A DNA stretch of 53,983 nt from Paraburkholderia heleia NBRC 101817. GTDB taxonomy: Bacteria > Pseudomonadota > Gammaproteobacteria > Burkholderiales > Burkholderiaceae. Below the pieces are notes generated by a model. It ran no database searches. It saw only the letters and a program-made list of their open reading frames with translations, and had not been told where the DNA came from. The stretch is taken from positions 1 through 53,983 of the forward strand of contig NZ_BBJH01000057.1 in the NCBI RefSeq assembly GCF_000739775.1, in the 5' to 3' direction. Positions 8,085 to 16,920 of the stretch are shown piece after piece (the stretch's first letter is position 1; every line of letters starts with the position of its first letter). Position numbers and translations under genes: made by a program.

Positions 8085-8465
8085 ATGCGCGAAATCCGAA
8101 TCTTCGAACTGGAACATGGCGAGCCCGTCGAAACCTGGCGGCTCGCGCAGCCCATGCAATTGCATGTGAGCGAAGGCGAACTCTGGCTCACGATCGCGGG
8201 CGACGCCGGCGACTACTGGCTGCGCGCCGGCGAGTCGGTCGGGCTCGCCGCCGGCGTGCGCGTGCACGTGAGCGCGGGCCGCGAAGGGGCGCGTTTCGTG
8301 CTGGCGCTCGGCGGCGCAAGCGCCGCTGCGCCAGCGTGGACGGTGGCGCCGGTCGACGTGGAGCGCGTGCGCGCGGCGGGTGCGAGCGGTGTCGCGGCAC
8401 GCATCGGCGAGGCGTTGCGCGGCTGGGTGCAGCGCGGGCAGTGGGGTGTCCGGGCGGCGGGTTGA
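8085..8465 (+). CDS. DUF2917 domain-containing protein
   Basis: This 126-residue protein begins MREIRIFELEHGEPVETWRL. The region from about 20 to 75 (LHVSEGELWLTIAGDAGDYW, LRAGESVGLAAGVRVHVSA) matches the short beta-rich, cupin-like DUF2917 pattern often found in Burkholderia. The function of the family is unknown. No signal peptide or membrane segment is seen. AAGGAG lies 8 bases before the ATG. It is divergent from the MocR-type gene across the operator palindrome and is probably controlled by it. Confidence 0.8.
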   Translation: MREIRIFELEHGEPVETWRLAQPMQLHVSEGELWLTIAGDAGDYWLRAGESVGLAAGVRVHVSAGREGARFVLALGGASAAAPAWTVAPVDVERVRAAGASGVAARIGEALRGWVQRGQWGVRAAG

Positions 8466-8499
8466 GCCGGGGCGACCCGGGTTGACCCTGCCGCTCGTG

Positions 8500-9750
8500 C
8501 TACGCGATGTGCCGCGCGGCATGCGCCGAATCGCCCGCCGTTTCCCCCACGTAGCGTGCGCGCGGACGGATCAGCCGGCCGTCGGCGGCCTGTTCGAGCG
8601 CATGCGCGATCCAGCCCGTTACGCGGCCCGCGGCGAACAGCGTGAACGCCGCCCCGCGAGGCAGCCCCAGTACACGCTCGATGGCCGCAAGCGCGTAGTC
8701 GAGCGTCGGCCGGGCGCCGCTCGTCTCGGCCACGGCCTGGGCGAGCGCGTCGACTTCGTCCATGGGCGAGCGCGCCGGCGCGCGTTGTGCGAGCAGGTCC
8801 AGCAACAGGCGCGCGCGCGGGTCGCCAGCGGGATAGAGCGGGTGGCCGAAGCCGGAGAGCGGCACGGCCGCGCCGGATTCGTCGGGCGCGAGACGGCCGG
8901 CGAGATAGCGATGCAGGTCGTCGGCGCGCGCGGCTTCGTCGAAGAGCGCAGCCACACGCGTGGTTTCGCCGCCGTGGCGCGGCCCCGCCAGGGCGGCGAG
9001 ACCGCCCGTCGCCGCACCGAACAGATGCGTGCCGGTCGACGTGATGCAACGCACCGTGAACGTCGACGCATTCAGTTCGTGGTCGGCGCACAGCACGAGC
9101 GCGGCGCGAAGCAGGTCGGTTTGCGCGCGCGAGCGCACGCCCCACGCTTCGCCTAGCTGGCGGTGCAGCGGCTCGTTCGACGGCGCGGCGGAAACGAGCG
9201 CCGCGGCGAGCAGGCGCATGAGCATCGCACCGGTGTCGATTTGCGCGTCGCGGCCCTGCGCCCAGATGCGCGGCATCTGCGCCGCGGCGGCGGGCAACAG
9301 CACGAGCGCACGTTCGAGCGGGGTGTGACCGCTCCAGATCTTCAGCCATGCCGACCATTGCGCGGCCGCGATGGGCGCCTCGGGCGCCTGCAGCACGCGG
9401 CGTGGTGCGCATTGCCACAGCAGCGCCGCGACCTCTTCGAGCGAGGCCTGGCGCGCGAGTGCGATGGCGTCCTCGCCGCGATAAAAGAGCTTGCCGTCGG
9501 CGATCAGCGTGATCGACGATTCGAGCACCGGCACGCCCCAGTCGAGCACCTTCTGCGCGATCTTCCCCGCGCGCTTGCCGTCGGCCTTGCGGCGCGCGAG
9601 GCGGCGCACCTCGGCGGCGTCGTAGCGGTTGTGGCGGCCATGGGGCGAAGGCGCCGAGGCGATGAGTCCGCGGCTCACATAGGCGTAGAGCGTGGCGCGG
9701 CTGATGCCGAGTTCGGCAGCGGCTTGCTCCGCGGTCATATAGCTGGACAT
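8500..9750 (-). CDS. Citrate synthase-family protein with N-terminal MerR-like helix-turn-helix
   Basis: The protein has 416 residues. Residues 1-55 form a MerR/excisionase-type HTH (TAEQAAAELGISRATLYAYV, then NRYDAAEVRRLARRK). From about 70 it follows the citrate synthase fold. The catalytic pattern is kept: first His in GPRHGG, second His in GFGHPLY, Asp in LDYALA. However the usual GFGHRVY Arg is Pro, and HGGANE is HGGETT, so the substrate may not be oxaloacetate/acetyl-CoA. AGGAGG precedes the ATG. It is divergent from a class III CoA-transferase; the pair suggests an acyl-CoA pathway. The HTH may bind the palindrome between them. Confidence 0.88.
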   Translation of the reverse strand: MSSYMTAEQAAAELGISRATLYAYVSRGLIASAPSPHGRHNRYDAAEVRRLARRKADGKRAGKIAQKVLDWGVPVLESSITLIADGKLFYRGEDAIALARQASLEEVAALLWQCAPRRVLQAPEAPIAAAQWSAWLKIWSGHTPLERALVLLPAAAAQMPRIWAQGRDAQIDTGAMLMRLLAAALVSAAPSNEPLHRQLGEAWGVRSRAQTDLLRAALVLCADHELNASTFTVRCITSTGTHLFGAATGGLAALAGPRHGGETTRVAALFDEAARADDLHRYLAGRLAPDESGAAVPLSGFGHPLYPAGDPRARLLLDLLAQRAPARSPMDEVDALAQAVAETSGARPTLDYALAAIERVLGLPRGAAFTLFAAGRVTGWIAHALEQAADGRLIRPRARYVGETAGDSAHAARHIA

Positions 9751-9776
9751 GGTGGCTCGCCTCCTGAAACCGGAGA

Positions 9777-9813
9777 AATCAATCTATGTTGATCATGATA
9801 ATCAAGATTGATT
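9777..9813. promoter_or_regulatory. Palindromic operator between citrate-synthase-like and CoA-transferase genes
   Basis: AATCAATCT (9777-9785) and AGATTGATT (9805-9813) form a perfect 9-bp inverted repeat. A second dyad, ATCATGAT (9792-9799), sits within half a base of its centre. The site is AT-rich in a GC-rich region and is flanked by the starts at 9750 (minus) and 9895 (plus). Binding by the HTH domain of the citrate-synthase-like protein is an inference. Confidence 0.7.
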
Positions 9814-9894
9814 GGGAATTCGGGCGGCGCGACGATTCATGACGTCACTTCGGCTCGTTTTCTCCTCGCTTTCTTCGCACAAGGACTGCACGCC

Positions 9895-11334
9895 ATGACG
9901 CCACGCGACGCGCTCGAACACCTCTGGATGCTGGCGGGCTGCGACCCGGCGGCGCTCGACCGGCTCGACATGGCCGGCGCCGATCCGGGCCTGCCGTCGA
10001 TCTTTCGCGTGGGCACGCTCGCGGCGGCGAGCATTGGCGCGGCGGGGCTCGCGGCGGCGCAACTGCACGCACTGCGCACGGGCTGCAAGCAGCGCGTGGC
10101 GATCGACGTGCGCCGCGCGCTGGCCGCGTTTCGCAGCGAGCGTTATCTGAGCGTGGACGGCAGGCCGCCGACGGAATTGCGTCATCCGGTGACGGGCCAC
10201 TTCCCGACCGGCGATGGACGCTGGGTCCAGCTGCACGCGAACTTTCCGCATCACCTCGCGGGCATCCTGCGCGTGCTCCAATGCGCGGACGACCGCGACG
10301 CCGTGGCGCGCGCGATCCTTGGCTGGGAAGGCGCGGCGCTCGACGACGCGCTCGCGCAAGCGGGCCTGTGCGCCGCGCTCGTGCGCGCGCCGCGCGAGTG
10401 GGCCGCGCACGAACAGGCGAAGGCGGTGGCGAGCCTGCCGCTCTTCGAGATCGAGCGTATCGGCGACGCGCCCGCCGAGGCGCCGCGAGCGGGCGCGGCA
10501 GCGGCCACAGCCGCGCGCCCTCTGGAGGGCGTGCGCGTGCTCGACCTCACGCGCATCATCGCGGGGCCGGTGGCGGGGCGCACGCTCGGCCAACATGGCG
10601 CGGACGTGCTGCTCATCAACGGCCCGCATCTGCCGAACATCGCGCCGCTCGTGATCGACAACGGCCGCAGCAAGCGCTCGGCCACGCTCGATCTGCGTGA
10701 CGCAGCCGCGTGCGAGCAGTTGCGCGCACTGGCGCGCGACGCCGATGTGTTCGTTCAAGGCTATCGGCCGGGCGCGCTCGCCGCGCGCGGTTTCGCGCCC
10801 GCAGCGCTCGCGCAGGTGCGGCCCGGCATCGTGTGCGTGTCGATCAGCGCGTATGGGCATCGTGGGCCATGGCGCGAGCGGCGCGGCTTCGACAGCCTCG
10901 TGCAGTCGGCGAGCGGCATCGTGTGGGCCGAGAGCGCCGCCGCAGCAAGACATGGCAACGGCGCAGCAGGTGGGCAGCCGTTCGCCACGGCCCGCCCGCT
11001 GCCGTGCCAGGCGCTCGATCACGCGACGGGCTATCTCGCCGCGTTCGGCGCGATGGTCGCGCTCGCGCGGCGCATGCGCGAAGGCGGCAGCTGGCACGTG
11101 CGCCTTTCGCTCGCGCAAACGGGCCGCTGGCTGCAGACCATGGGCACGCTCGAAGACGGCCAGCAGGCGCCCGAGGTGGGCGCCGCCGATCTCGCCGATT
11201 GCCTGGAGGAAATGGATTCGCCGTTCGGGCGGGTGCGCGCAGTGGCGCCCGCCGAGCGGCTCGACCTCACGCCTGCGTTTCATGCGCGGCCGCCGGTGCC
11301 GATCGGCCACGACGCGCCGGCATGGAGCGACTAG
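9895..11334 (+). CDS. Class III (CaiB/BaiF) CoA-transferase
   Basis: This 479-residue protein begins MTPRDALEHLWMLAGCDPAA. It has a two-lobed CaiB/BaiF architecture; the second half begins PLEGVRVLDLTRIIAGPVAG. It contains RRGFDSLVQSASG and QALDHATGYLAAFGAM, where the Asp is the expected catalytic residue that carries the acyl anhydride. The start at 9895 has AAGGA upstream; ATG at 9808 would fall inside the palindrome. Family members move CoA between organic acids. The divergent citrate-synthase-like gene may make or use the acid. The substrate is not known. Confidence 0.88.
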   Translation: MTPRDALEHLWMLAGCDPAALDRLDMAGADPGLPSIFRVGTLAAASIGAAGLAAAQLHALRTGCKQRVAIDVRRALAAFRSERYLSVDGRPPTELRHPVTGHFPTGDGRWVQLHANFPHHLAGILRVLQCADDRDAVARAILGWEGAALDDALAQAGLCAALVRAPREWAAHEQAKAVASLPLFEIERIGDAPAEAPRAGAAAATAARPLEGVRVLDLTRIIAGPVAGRTLGQHGADVLLINGPHLPNIAPLVIDNGRSKRSATLDLRDAAACEQLRALARDADVFVQGYRPGALAARGFAPAALAQVRPGIVCVSISAYGHRGPWRERRGFDSLVQSASGIVWAESAAAARHGNGAAGGQPFATARPLPCQALDHATGYLAAFGAMVALARRMREGGSWHVRLSLAQTGRWLQTMGTLEDGQQAPEVGAADLADCLEEMDSPFGRVRAVAPAERLDLTPAFHARPPVPIGHDAPAWSD

Positions 11335-11355
11335 GCGTTGCCGCGTTTTCGCGCG

Positions 11356-12102
11356 CTACTTGCGCAATTCCGCGACGAAATCGTAATAGTCGTTGCGACA
11401 GTAGGTATCGGTGAGTTCGATGGCGCGCTGATCGGCGGTATAGCCCACGCGCGTGATGAGCAGCAGCGCGTCGTTGGGCGCGATGCTCATCTGCCGCGCG
11501 ATTTCCTCGCTCGCGTTCACCGCGCGAAAGTGTTGCAGCGCGCGCACGATCGAAAGCCCGCGCTGTTCGAGAAAGCTATAGAGCGAGTCGCCAATGGCAT
11601 TCGGGTCGGGAATCAGCGCCGCGGGGAAGGTGGAGTTCTCGACGGCCATGACGATGCCGTCGGCCAGACGCAGGCGCTTTAGGCGCGTGACGGCCGCTGC
11701 CGGCGAGAGCCCGAGCTGGATCACCTCATCGCGGCTCGCGGGCTGGATTTCGCGCGAGAGCCAGCGCGAGCTCGGCGTGAAGCCGCGCTGACGCAGCATC
11801 TCGCTGAAGCTCGTGAGGCGCGAGAGCGGGTCTTCGATGCGCGGCGTGATGAAGCTGCCCGCGCCTTGCGTGCGGCGAATCAGGCCCTGCTCGACGAGCA
11901 GCGCGATCGCCTTGCGCGCCGTGATGCGCGAAACGCCGAGCGATTCCGCGAGCACGCGCTCCGAAGGCAGCGCTTCGCCCGCGTTCCAGCGATTGTCGTG
12001 AATTGCAAGGCTCAGCTTGCGCGCAAGCTGCAGATAGAGCGGCGTGTCGTTGTCCGGGTCCGGGCGCAGGTCGCGCCAGCGGTCTTCCGTGGGTGCGTTC
12101 AT
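11356..12102 (-). CDS. GntR-family regulator, HutC/FarR type (UTRA domain)
   Basis: The 248-residue protein has a GntR winged helix at about 20-90 (TPLYLQLARKLSLAIHDNRW, LPSERVLAESLGVSRITARK, GLIRRTQGAGSF) and a UTRA ligand domain from about 105. The UTRA domain shows the usual chain FSEMLRQRGFTPSSRW, LRLADGIVMAVENSTFP and a C-terminal DTYCRNDYYDFVAEL. Proteins of this type (NagR/DasR, HutC) respond to sugar phosphates, urocanate or fatty acids; the ligand here is unknown. It is convergent with the CoA-transferase and divergent from the aldo/keto reductase. There is no clear Shine-Dalgarno sequence. Confidence 0.9.
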   Translation of the reverse strand: MNAPTEDRWRDLRPDPDNDTPLYLQLARKLSLAIHDNRWNAGEALPSERVLAESLGVSRITARKAIALLVEQGLIRRTQGAGSFITPRIEDPLSRLTSFSEMLRQRGFTPSSRWLSREIQPASRDEVIQLGLSPAAAVTRLKRLRLADGIVMAVENSTFPAALIPDPNAIGDSLYSFLEQRGLSIVRALQHFRAVNASEEIARQMSIAPNDALLLITRVGYTADQRAIELTDTYCRNDYYDFVAELRK

Positions 12103-12260
12103 GGGAGGCAGGCATGAAAGGCGAACGGCAATTTTATGTCATCGATGCGCGATCGCGGAAATGAACGGCTCGCGAGAGTGCGTATGACCGCATTGGGCGC
12201 GAGGCGATACACTGGCCGTTCTTTGCCAGTCAGCGCCGTTGCAGCGCGCAAAGGGAGATC

Positions 12261-13106
12261 ATGACGACCGATATCGCAAGCGTGGCGTTGCCGGACGGCG
12301 AACGCATTCCGACGCTCGGGCAGGGCACATGGGAAATGGGCGAGCGCAGCGCGCACCGCGCCGCGGAAATCGCCGCGCTGCGCGAAGGCGTGGCGCTCGG
12401 CATGACGCTCATCGACACCGCCGAGATGTACGGCGAGGGCGCGACCGAGCGCCTCGTCGGCGAGGCCTTGCAGGGCCTGCGCGACGAGGTGTTTCTCGTG
12501 AGCAAGGTGTATCCGCACAACGCGAGCCGCAGCGGCGTCGCGCGTGCGTGCGAGGCGAGCCTGAAACGCCTCGGCACCGACCGGCTCGACCTCTATCTGC
12601 TGCACTGGCGCGGCGGGGTGCCGCTCGAAGAGACGGTCGAAGGGTTCGAAGCGCTCGTGCGCGCGGGCAAGATCCGTCACTGGGGCGTGAGCAACTTCGA
12701 CACCGACGACATGGAGGAGCTGTTCGCCACGCCTCGCGGCGACGCGTGCGCGACCAACCAGGTTCTCTACAACATCGCGCGGCGCGGCGCGGAATTCGAC
12801 CTGCTGCCGTGGAGCGCGGCGCATCGCATGCCGGTGATGGCGTATAGCCCCGTCGATCATGCGCGCCTGCCGAGGCGCTCGCCGCTCGACGACATCGCTC
12901 ACGCACACGGGGTGTCGGTCTATCGCGTGGCGATGGCGTGGGTGCTGGGTCAAAGCGGGGTCTGTGCGATTCCGAAGGCCGCTCGCGTGGAGCACGTGCG
13001 CGACAACCGCGCGGCGCTCGATCTCGTGCTTGGGGCCGAGGAGCATGCGGCGCTCGACGCGTATTTCAAGCCGCCGCGCAGCAAGCGTGGGCTGGAGATG
13101 CTGTAG
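12261..13106 (+). CDS. Aldo/keto reductase
   Basis: This 281-residue TIM-barrel oxidoreductase carries the AKR catalytic tetrad: Asp and Tyr in DTAEMYGEG, Lys in LVSKVYPHNA and His in YLLHWRGG. The NADPH-site segment AIPKAARVEHVRDN is near the C-terminus. AGGGAG lies before the ATG. It probably reduces carbonyl compounds with NADPH in the cytoplasm; the substrate cannot be inferred. It stands alone, divergent from the GntR gene 158 bases away, with which it may be functionally linked. Confidence 0.9.
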   Translation: MTTDIASVALPDGERIPTLGQGTWEMGERSAHRAAEIAALREGVALGMTLIDTAEMYGEGATERLVGEALQGLRDEVFLVSKVYPHNASRSGVARACEASLKRLGTDRLDLYLLHWRGGVPLEETVEGFEALVRAGKIRHWGVSNFDTDDMEELFATPRGDACATNQVLYNIARRGAEFDLLPWSAAHRMPVMAYSPVDHARLPRRSPLDDIAHAHGVSVYRVAMAWVLGQSGVCAIPKAARVEHVRDNRAALDLVLGAEEHAALDAYFKPPRSKRGLEML

Positions 13107-13340
13107 GGCGCGAGCGGGGTACGCGCTCCGTGCGGTCATGGTTTGCGCCGGCGTAGGGTGAGCGGACAGCCGCCCTGGCCGACCGGGAACGCCACGCGCA
13201 TCGCGCATCCGGCGACCGGCCCACGGCGGCGGTGCCCGGCCGGGGGACCGGGACGCCGCCGCCGACGCCAGGACTGGCGCGCCTGGCCGTCGCGCCAGAT
13301 CGGAGTGGCTGCTGCGGTCTGCCTGCACCGCCGTACAGGG

Positions 13341-14264
13341 TCAATGACCGCTGCCATGGCCGCCACCGTGTCCGCCGCCGTACCCGCCGCCCGGGCCGCC
13401 CGACGGTCCACCTTTGCCGAATCCGCCGCCGAATCCGCCGCCGAATCCGCCGCCGAATCCGCCGAACCCCCCGCCAAAGCCTCCGCCGAATCCGCCTGCG
13501 GGGCCGCCCGAAGGGCCGTTTGCCGATCCGCCGTGGCTGCCGCATCCACAGCCGCCTGAACCGCCGCCGCCGTTGCCGCCGCCGTTGTTGCCACCACCGC
13601 TGTTGCCGCCACTGCTGTTGCCGCCGCCGCTGTTGCCGCCGCCGTTGTTGCCGCCACCGTTGTTGCCGCCACCGCTGTTGCCGCCACCGTTATTGCCACC
13701 ACCGTTATTGCCACCACTGCTGTTACTGCCACCACTGCTGTTACTGCCACCGCCGCCTTTCCCGCCGCCGGAGTTGCTGGAACCGCCTCCCGAGCCGCTC
13801 GGCCCCGTCCCTCCTACGCCTGAGCTGCCGCTGCGGCCAAGCCCTCCTGTGCTGGCCGTCGCGGCGCCCGCACCGCCGCCGCTGCCGCCACCGCTCGACG
13901 AACCCGAGCCGCCATGGCCGCCGCCGTTGCCCCGGAAACACGCGCCGCCCGGACGGCTAATGCAATCGTTCGGTGCGAACACCGTAGAAACGTCGCTCGC
14001 CAACGTCACTGAATCGGACTCCGAATCAGTTGTCGACAAGGTGCTTGCGGCAGGCGATTGCGCAGCAGCCGGCGCGCTGAAAGCCCCGAAGCCCTCGGCC
14101 CCGCTCGCCGGCAAAGGTGCATCGGCGAGCAGGATCACCGGATTGATGACATCGCCTGCGGCGTGCGCCGAGGTCGCGGGCAACAACACGCCCGCACTCA
14201 CCGCACACATGCCTGCTCCCCGTCTGATCAAATAGCAGTACCGGTAAATGCTGGTCTTCTTCAT
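13341..14264 (-). CDS. Secreted glycine/asparagine/serine-rich repeat protein
   Basis: The protein has about 307 residues. The start at 14264 (MKKTSIYRYCYLIRRG) has GGGGAGA 6 bases upstream. A signal peptide follows, with likely cleavage after SAHA. Residues about 35-115 are a non-repetitive segment with two Cys (NDCISRPGGACF). From about 120 to the end the chain is Gly-rich, including a core of repeating GGGNN/GGGNS units and a tail of GGFGGGFGGG and GGHGGGHG. Such proteins can be surface, adhesive or matrix-like, but no known domain is seen and I assign no function. The repeat is prone to replication slippage. Confidence 0.7.
   Translation of the reverse strand: MKKTSIYRYCYLIRRGAGMCAVSAGVLLPATSAHAAGDVINPVILLADAPLPASGAEGFGAFSAPAAAQSPAASTLSTTDSESDSVTLASDVSTVFAPNDCISRPGGACFRGNGGGHGGSGSSSGGGSGGGAGAATASTGGLGRSGSSGVGGTGPSGSGGGSSNSGGGKGGGGSNSSGGSNSSGGNNGGGNNGGGNSGGGNNGGGNNGGGNSGGGNSSGGNSGGGNNGGGNGGGGSGGCGCGSHGGSANGPSGGPAGGFGGGFGGGFGGFGGGFGGGFGGGFGKGGPSGGPGGGYGGGHGGGHGSGH
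13557..13753. repeat. Coding tandem repeat in the Gly-rich protein gene
   Basis: Repeating plus-strand units of the type CCGCCACCG(T/C)TGTTG encode GGGNN, GGGNS and related blocks on the minus strand. The units are about 15 bases long with scattered synonymous and N/S changes, as expected of slippage-prone coding repeats. Confidence 0.75.
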
Positions 14265-14823
14265 CTTGTTCTCCCCGCAGGGCGGCAGCGTGATGCGCTG
14301 TCGTCTCCCGTGCTCCCGCGCAGGCCGCACGCCTGGTGCGCATGCGCCGACTCCGTCAGGCTCGCCACTCGCTGCGCGCCGGCGTGTCAGGTTCGATCCG
14401 GCTGAAACGGTACTCGCCAAACAAAAGGCACCCGGTCAGGCCGCGCGCAAGATGACCGGTTTGTGCAGGACTGCTTGTGGATTGTCGGAACCCATCGCGT
14501 GGGACGGCAGATTACAAGCGCGTCGAGCGGCCGGTCATCGTCCGCCCGGTGCCGCGACCCGCGCGTGACGGGGCCGATTGCACTGAATGCACTGAATGCA
14601 CTGGATTGCGGCGGCCGGATGCCTGTTGCCGATGTAGCCAGTTTTGTGCCATCGGTGGGGGAAGGGCGTGCGGGGTGGACTTGACAATTGATGTGGCGCC
14701 CGCGTGGCAGAAAAAACGTGGAAAACGTTACGGCGATGAAACGCGCCCGCTGAATGGCGCGCTTCTCGTTGCGAACGCGGACAGCGCAACGAAGCCGGAT
14801 GCAATATGCGCGCTATCGCACCA
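14265..14823. other. Intergenic region with 3 x 9-base tandem repeat
   Basis: These 559 bases show no convincing gene. At 14579-14605 TGCACTGAA occurs three times in tandem (last copy ends GGA). AACGT and ACGTT arms near 14715-14732 form a short dyad. TTGACA near 14681 on the plus strand has no matching -10. The promoter of the Gly-rich protein gene should be here but is not obvious. Confidence 0.45.
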
Positions 14824-16920
14824 TCAGGTCGCCGCTTGTGTGTCTGTGGTGGCGCTCTGTTGTGCGCGCAATTCGTCTACGGGAATGTGGCAGAGAATGC
14901 GGTGACTACCGCCTGCGTCTGCGAGCGGCGGGGGCGCTTCGTCGCAAATGGCGCCGAGCTTGCGCGGGCAGTGCGCGCTGAAAATGCAGCCGCGCCCCGT
15001 GGCCTGCGCGCCGTTGGCCGTTGCCGCGCCGAGCGCGCGCGCGGCCAGCAGCGTTTCTGTATATGGATGCCACGGGCCGTCGAACACCGCGCCGGCCGGG
15101 CCGCTTTCCACCACGCGGCCCGCGTAGAGCACGACGATGCGATCGGCGAGGTAGCGCACGACATCGAGGTCGTGCGAAATGAACAGGTAGCTCACGCCGC
15201 GTTCGCGCTGCAGGCGTGCGAGCAGGTTGAGAATCGCGGCCTGCACGGAGACGTCGAGCGCCGAGGTGGGCTCGTCGCAGATCACGATGCGCGGCTCGCC
15301 CGCGAACGCCTGGGCAATCGCCACGCGCTGCTTGAGCCCGCCCGAAAGTTGCCGCGCGCGCGCCACGAGATAACGCGCCGGCACGCGCACGGCTTCGAGC
15401 AGTCCCGCGATGCGCGATTCGTCCGAGGCCTGGCGGGCTGCCGACGCGTCGTCGTGCGGCCGGGACAGAGCGCGCGCGATCAGCCGCTTCACGGGCAGCG
15501 CGCGATTGAGCGAGGCGTCCGGATGCTGGAACACGACGCGCAGCGCCGCGCGCTCCTCGGCTCGGCGCCGCGCGACGTGGGTGTGCAGGCGCTTGCCGTC
15601 GAGCTCGACGGCGCCGCCCGTATCGGGCGCATACAGGCCGAGCAGCATGCGCGCGAGCGTCGTCTTGCCGCTGCCCGATTCGCCCACGACGCCGAGCGTC
15701 TCGCCCGCATGCAGCTCGATCGATACGCCGTCGAGCGCACGGACGGCGTGCGCGCCGTGTCCGAAGGTGCGCGAGACATCGAGCGCCCGCAACACGACGC
15801 GCGCTTCGGCCTCGCCATTCGACGGGCCATTGCCCGAGGTCTGCGAACCGTCGCCGCCTCCGATCAGATTTCCGAACGGCAACTCGATCGCGCGTTCGTG
15901 ATAGTGGCAGCGCGACATCTGCTCGCCGTGCGGCGACGTCATGCGATGCGGCGGCGGCGCTTCCACGCGGCAGCGCGCGTCGGCGAGGCGACAGCGCGGT
16001 GCGTAGATGCAGCCGGGCGTACTCGCGCCAGGCGCAGGCAACTCGCCCGGTATCGTGTCGAGCGCGCCCGCATGCTTGTTGCGCCCGTGCGCCGGCAGGC
16101 AGCGCAGCAGGCCGACCGTGTAGGGATGGCGTGCGCGCTCGAACACGTCGCGCGTCGCGCCTTCCTCCACGAGCCTTCCTGCGTAGAGCACGCCTACGCG
16201 CTCGCACATGCGCCCGATCACCGCGAGGTCGTGGCTGATGAGCAGCACTGCCATGCCCAGTTCCGCACGCAGCTTCGCGATGAGGTCGAGCACCTCGGCC
16301 TCGACGGTGGCGTCGAGGCCCGTCGTCGGTTCGTCGAGAATCAGGAGCGCGGGGTTCGACGCGAGCGCCATCGCAATCACCACGCGCTGCTGCATGCCGC
16401 CCGAGAGCTGATGCGGATAGCTCGCCAGCACGCGGCCCGGATCGGCAATGCGCACGCGTTCGAGCATCGCGTGCGAGCGTGAGCGGGCCACGCTCGCATC
16501 GGCGCCCGCGGCTTCGAACGCTTCGTTCAGCTGGCGGGCGATCGTGAGCGTGGGGTTGAGCGCGCTGGCGGGGTCCTGATAGACCATCGAAACGGCGTTG
16601 GCACGCAGCGCGCGCAGGCCGTCGGCGTCGAGCGCGAGCACGTCGTCGCCCGCGATCGCGATGCGCCCGGCCTTCACGCGGCCGTTGCGCGGGAGATAGC
16701 GCAGCGCGGCGAGCGCGACCGTCGACTTGCCGCAGCCCGATTCGCCCACGAGCCCATACGCTTCGCCGCGCCGGATACGCAGCGAAACGTCGGTGAGCAC
16801 GTCGCGGTCGCGCCCGCGCACGCGGTATGCGACGGTGAGGCCGACGAGCGCGAGCGCGTCGTCGTCGCGCGGTGCGCTGAAGGTGGCGAGAGCGGGCCGC
16901 GACGCAGCGGGGCGGTTCAC
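14824..16920 (-). CDS. Dipeptide/oligopeptide-type ABC transporter, double ATP-binding protein (DppD-DppF fusion)
   Basis: The 698-residue protein carries two complete ATPase domains. The first has Walker A GESGCGKST, signature LSGGMQQR and Walker B LLILDEPTTGLD. The second has GESGSGKTT, LSGGLKQR and IVICDEPTSALD. Each ends in the oligopeptide-type C-terminal HPYT motif plus a Cys cluster (CIYAPRCRLADARC; CIFSAHCPRKLGAIC), as in DppD/DppF. The start is GTG at 16920, overlapping the TGA of the upstream permease as GTGA, so translation is probably coupled. It drives import by the two permeases and binding protein upstream. The substrate could be peptide, nickel chelate or another small solute. 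Confidence 0.93.
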   Translation of the reverse strand: MNRPAASRPALATFSAPRDDDALALVGLTVAYRVRGRDRDVLTDVSLRIRRGEAYGLVGESGCGKSTVALAALRYLPRNGRVKAGRIAIAGDDVLALDADGLRALRANAVSMVYQDPASALNPTLTIARQLNEAFEAAGADASVARSRSHAMLERVRIADPGRVLASYPHQLSGGMQQRVVIAMALASNPALLILDEPTTGLDATVEAEVLDLIAKLRAELGMAVLLISHDLAVIGRMCERVGVLYAGRLVEEGATRDVFERARHPYTVGLLRCLPAHGRNKHAGALDTIPGELPAPGASTPGCIYAPRCRLADARCRVEAPPPHRMTSPHGEQMSRCHYHERAIELPFGNLIGGGDGSQTSGNGPSNGEAEARVVLRALDVSRTFGHGAHAVRALDGVSIELHAGETLGVVGESGSGKTTLARMLLGLYAPDTGGAVELDGKRLHTHVARRRAEERAALRVVFQHPDASLNRALPVKRLIARALSRPHDDASAARQASDESRIAGLLEAVRVPARYLVARARQLSGGLKQRVAIAQAFAGEPRIVICDEPTSALDVSVQAAILNLLARLQRERGVSYLFISHDLDVVRYLADRIVVLYAGRVVESGPAGAVFDGPWHPYTETLLAARALGAATANGAQATGRGCIFSAHCPRKLGAICDEAPPPLADAGGSHRILCHIPVDELRAQQSATTDTQAAT

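Noticed and set aside
13557..13753. CRISPR-like repeated DNA
   Set aside because: The units are contiguous 15-base coding repeats for GGGNN/GGGNS without spacers.
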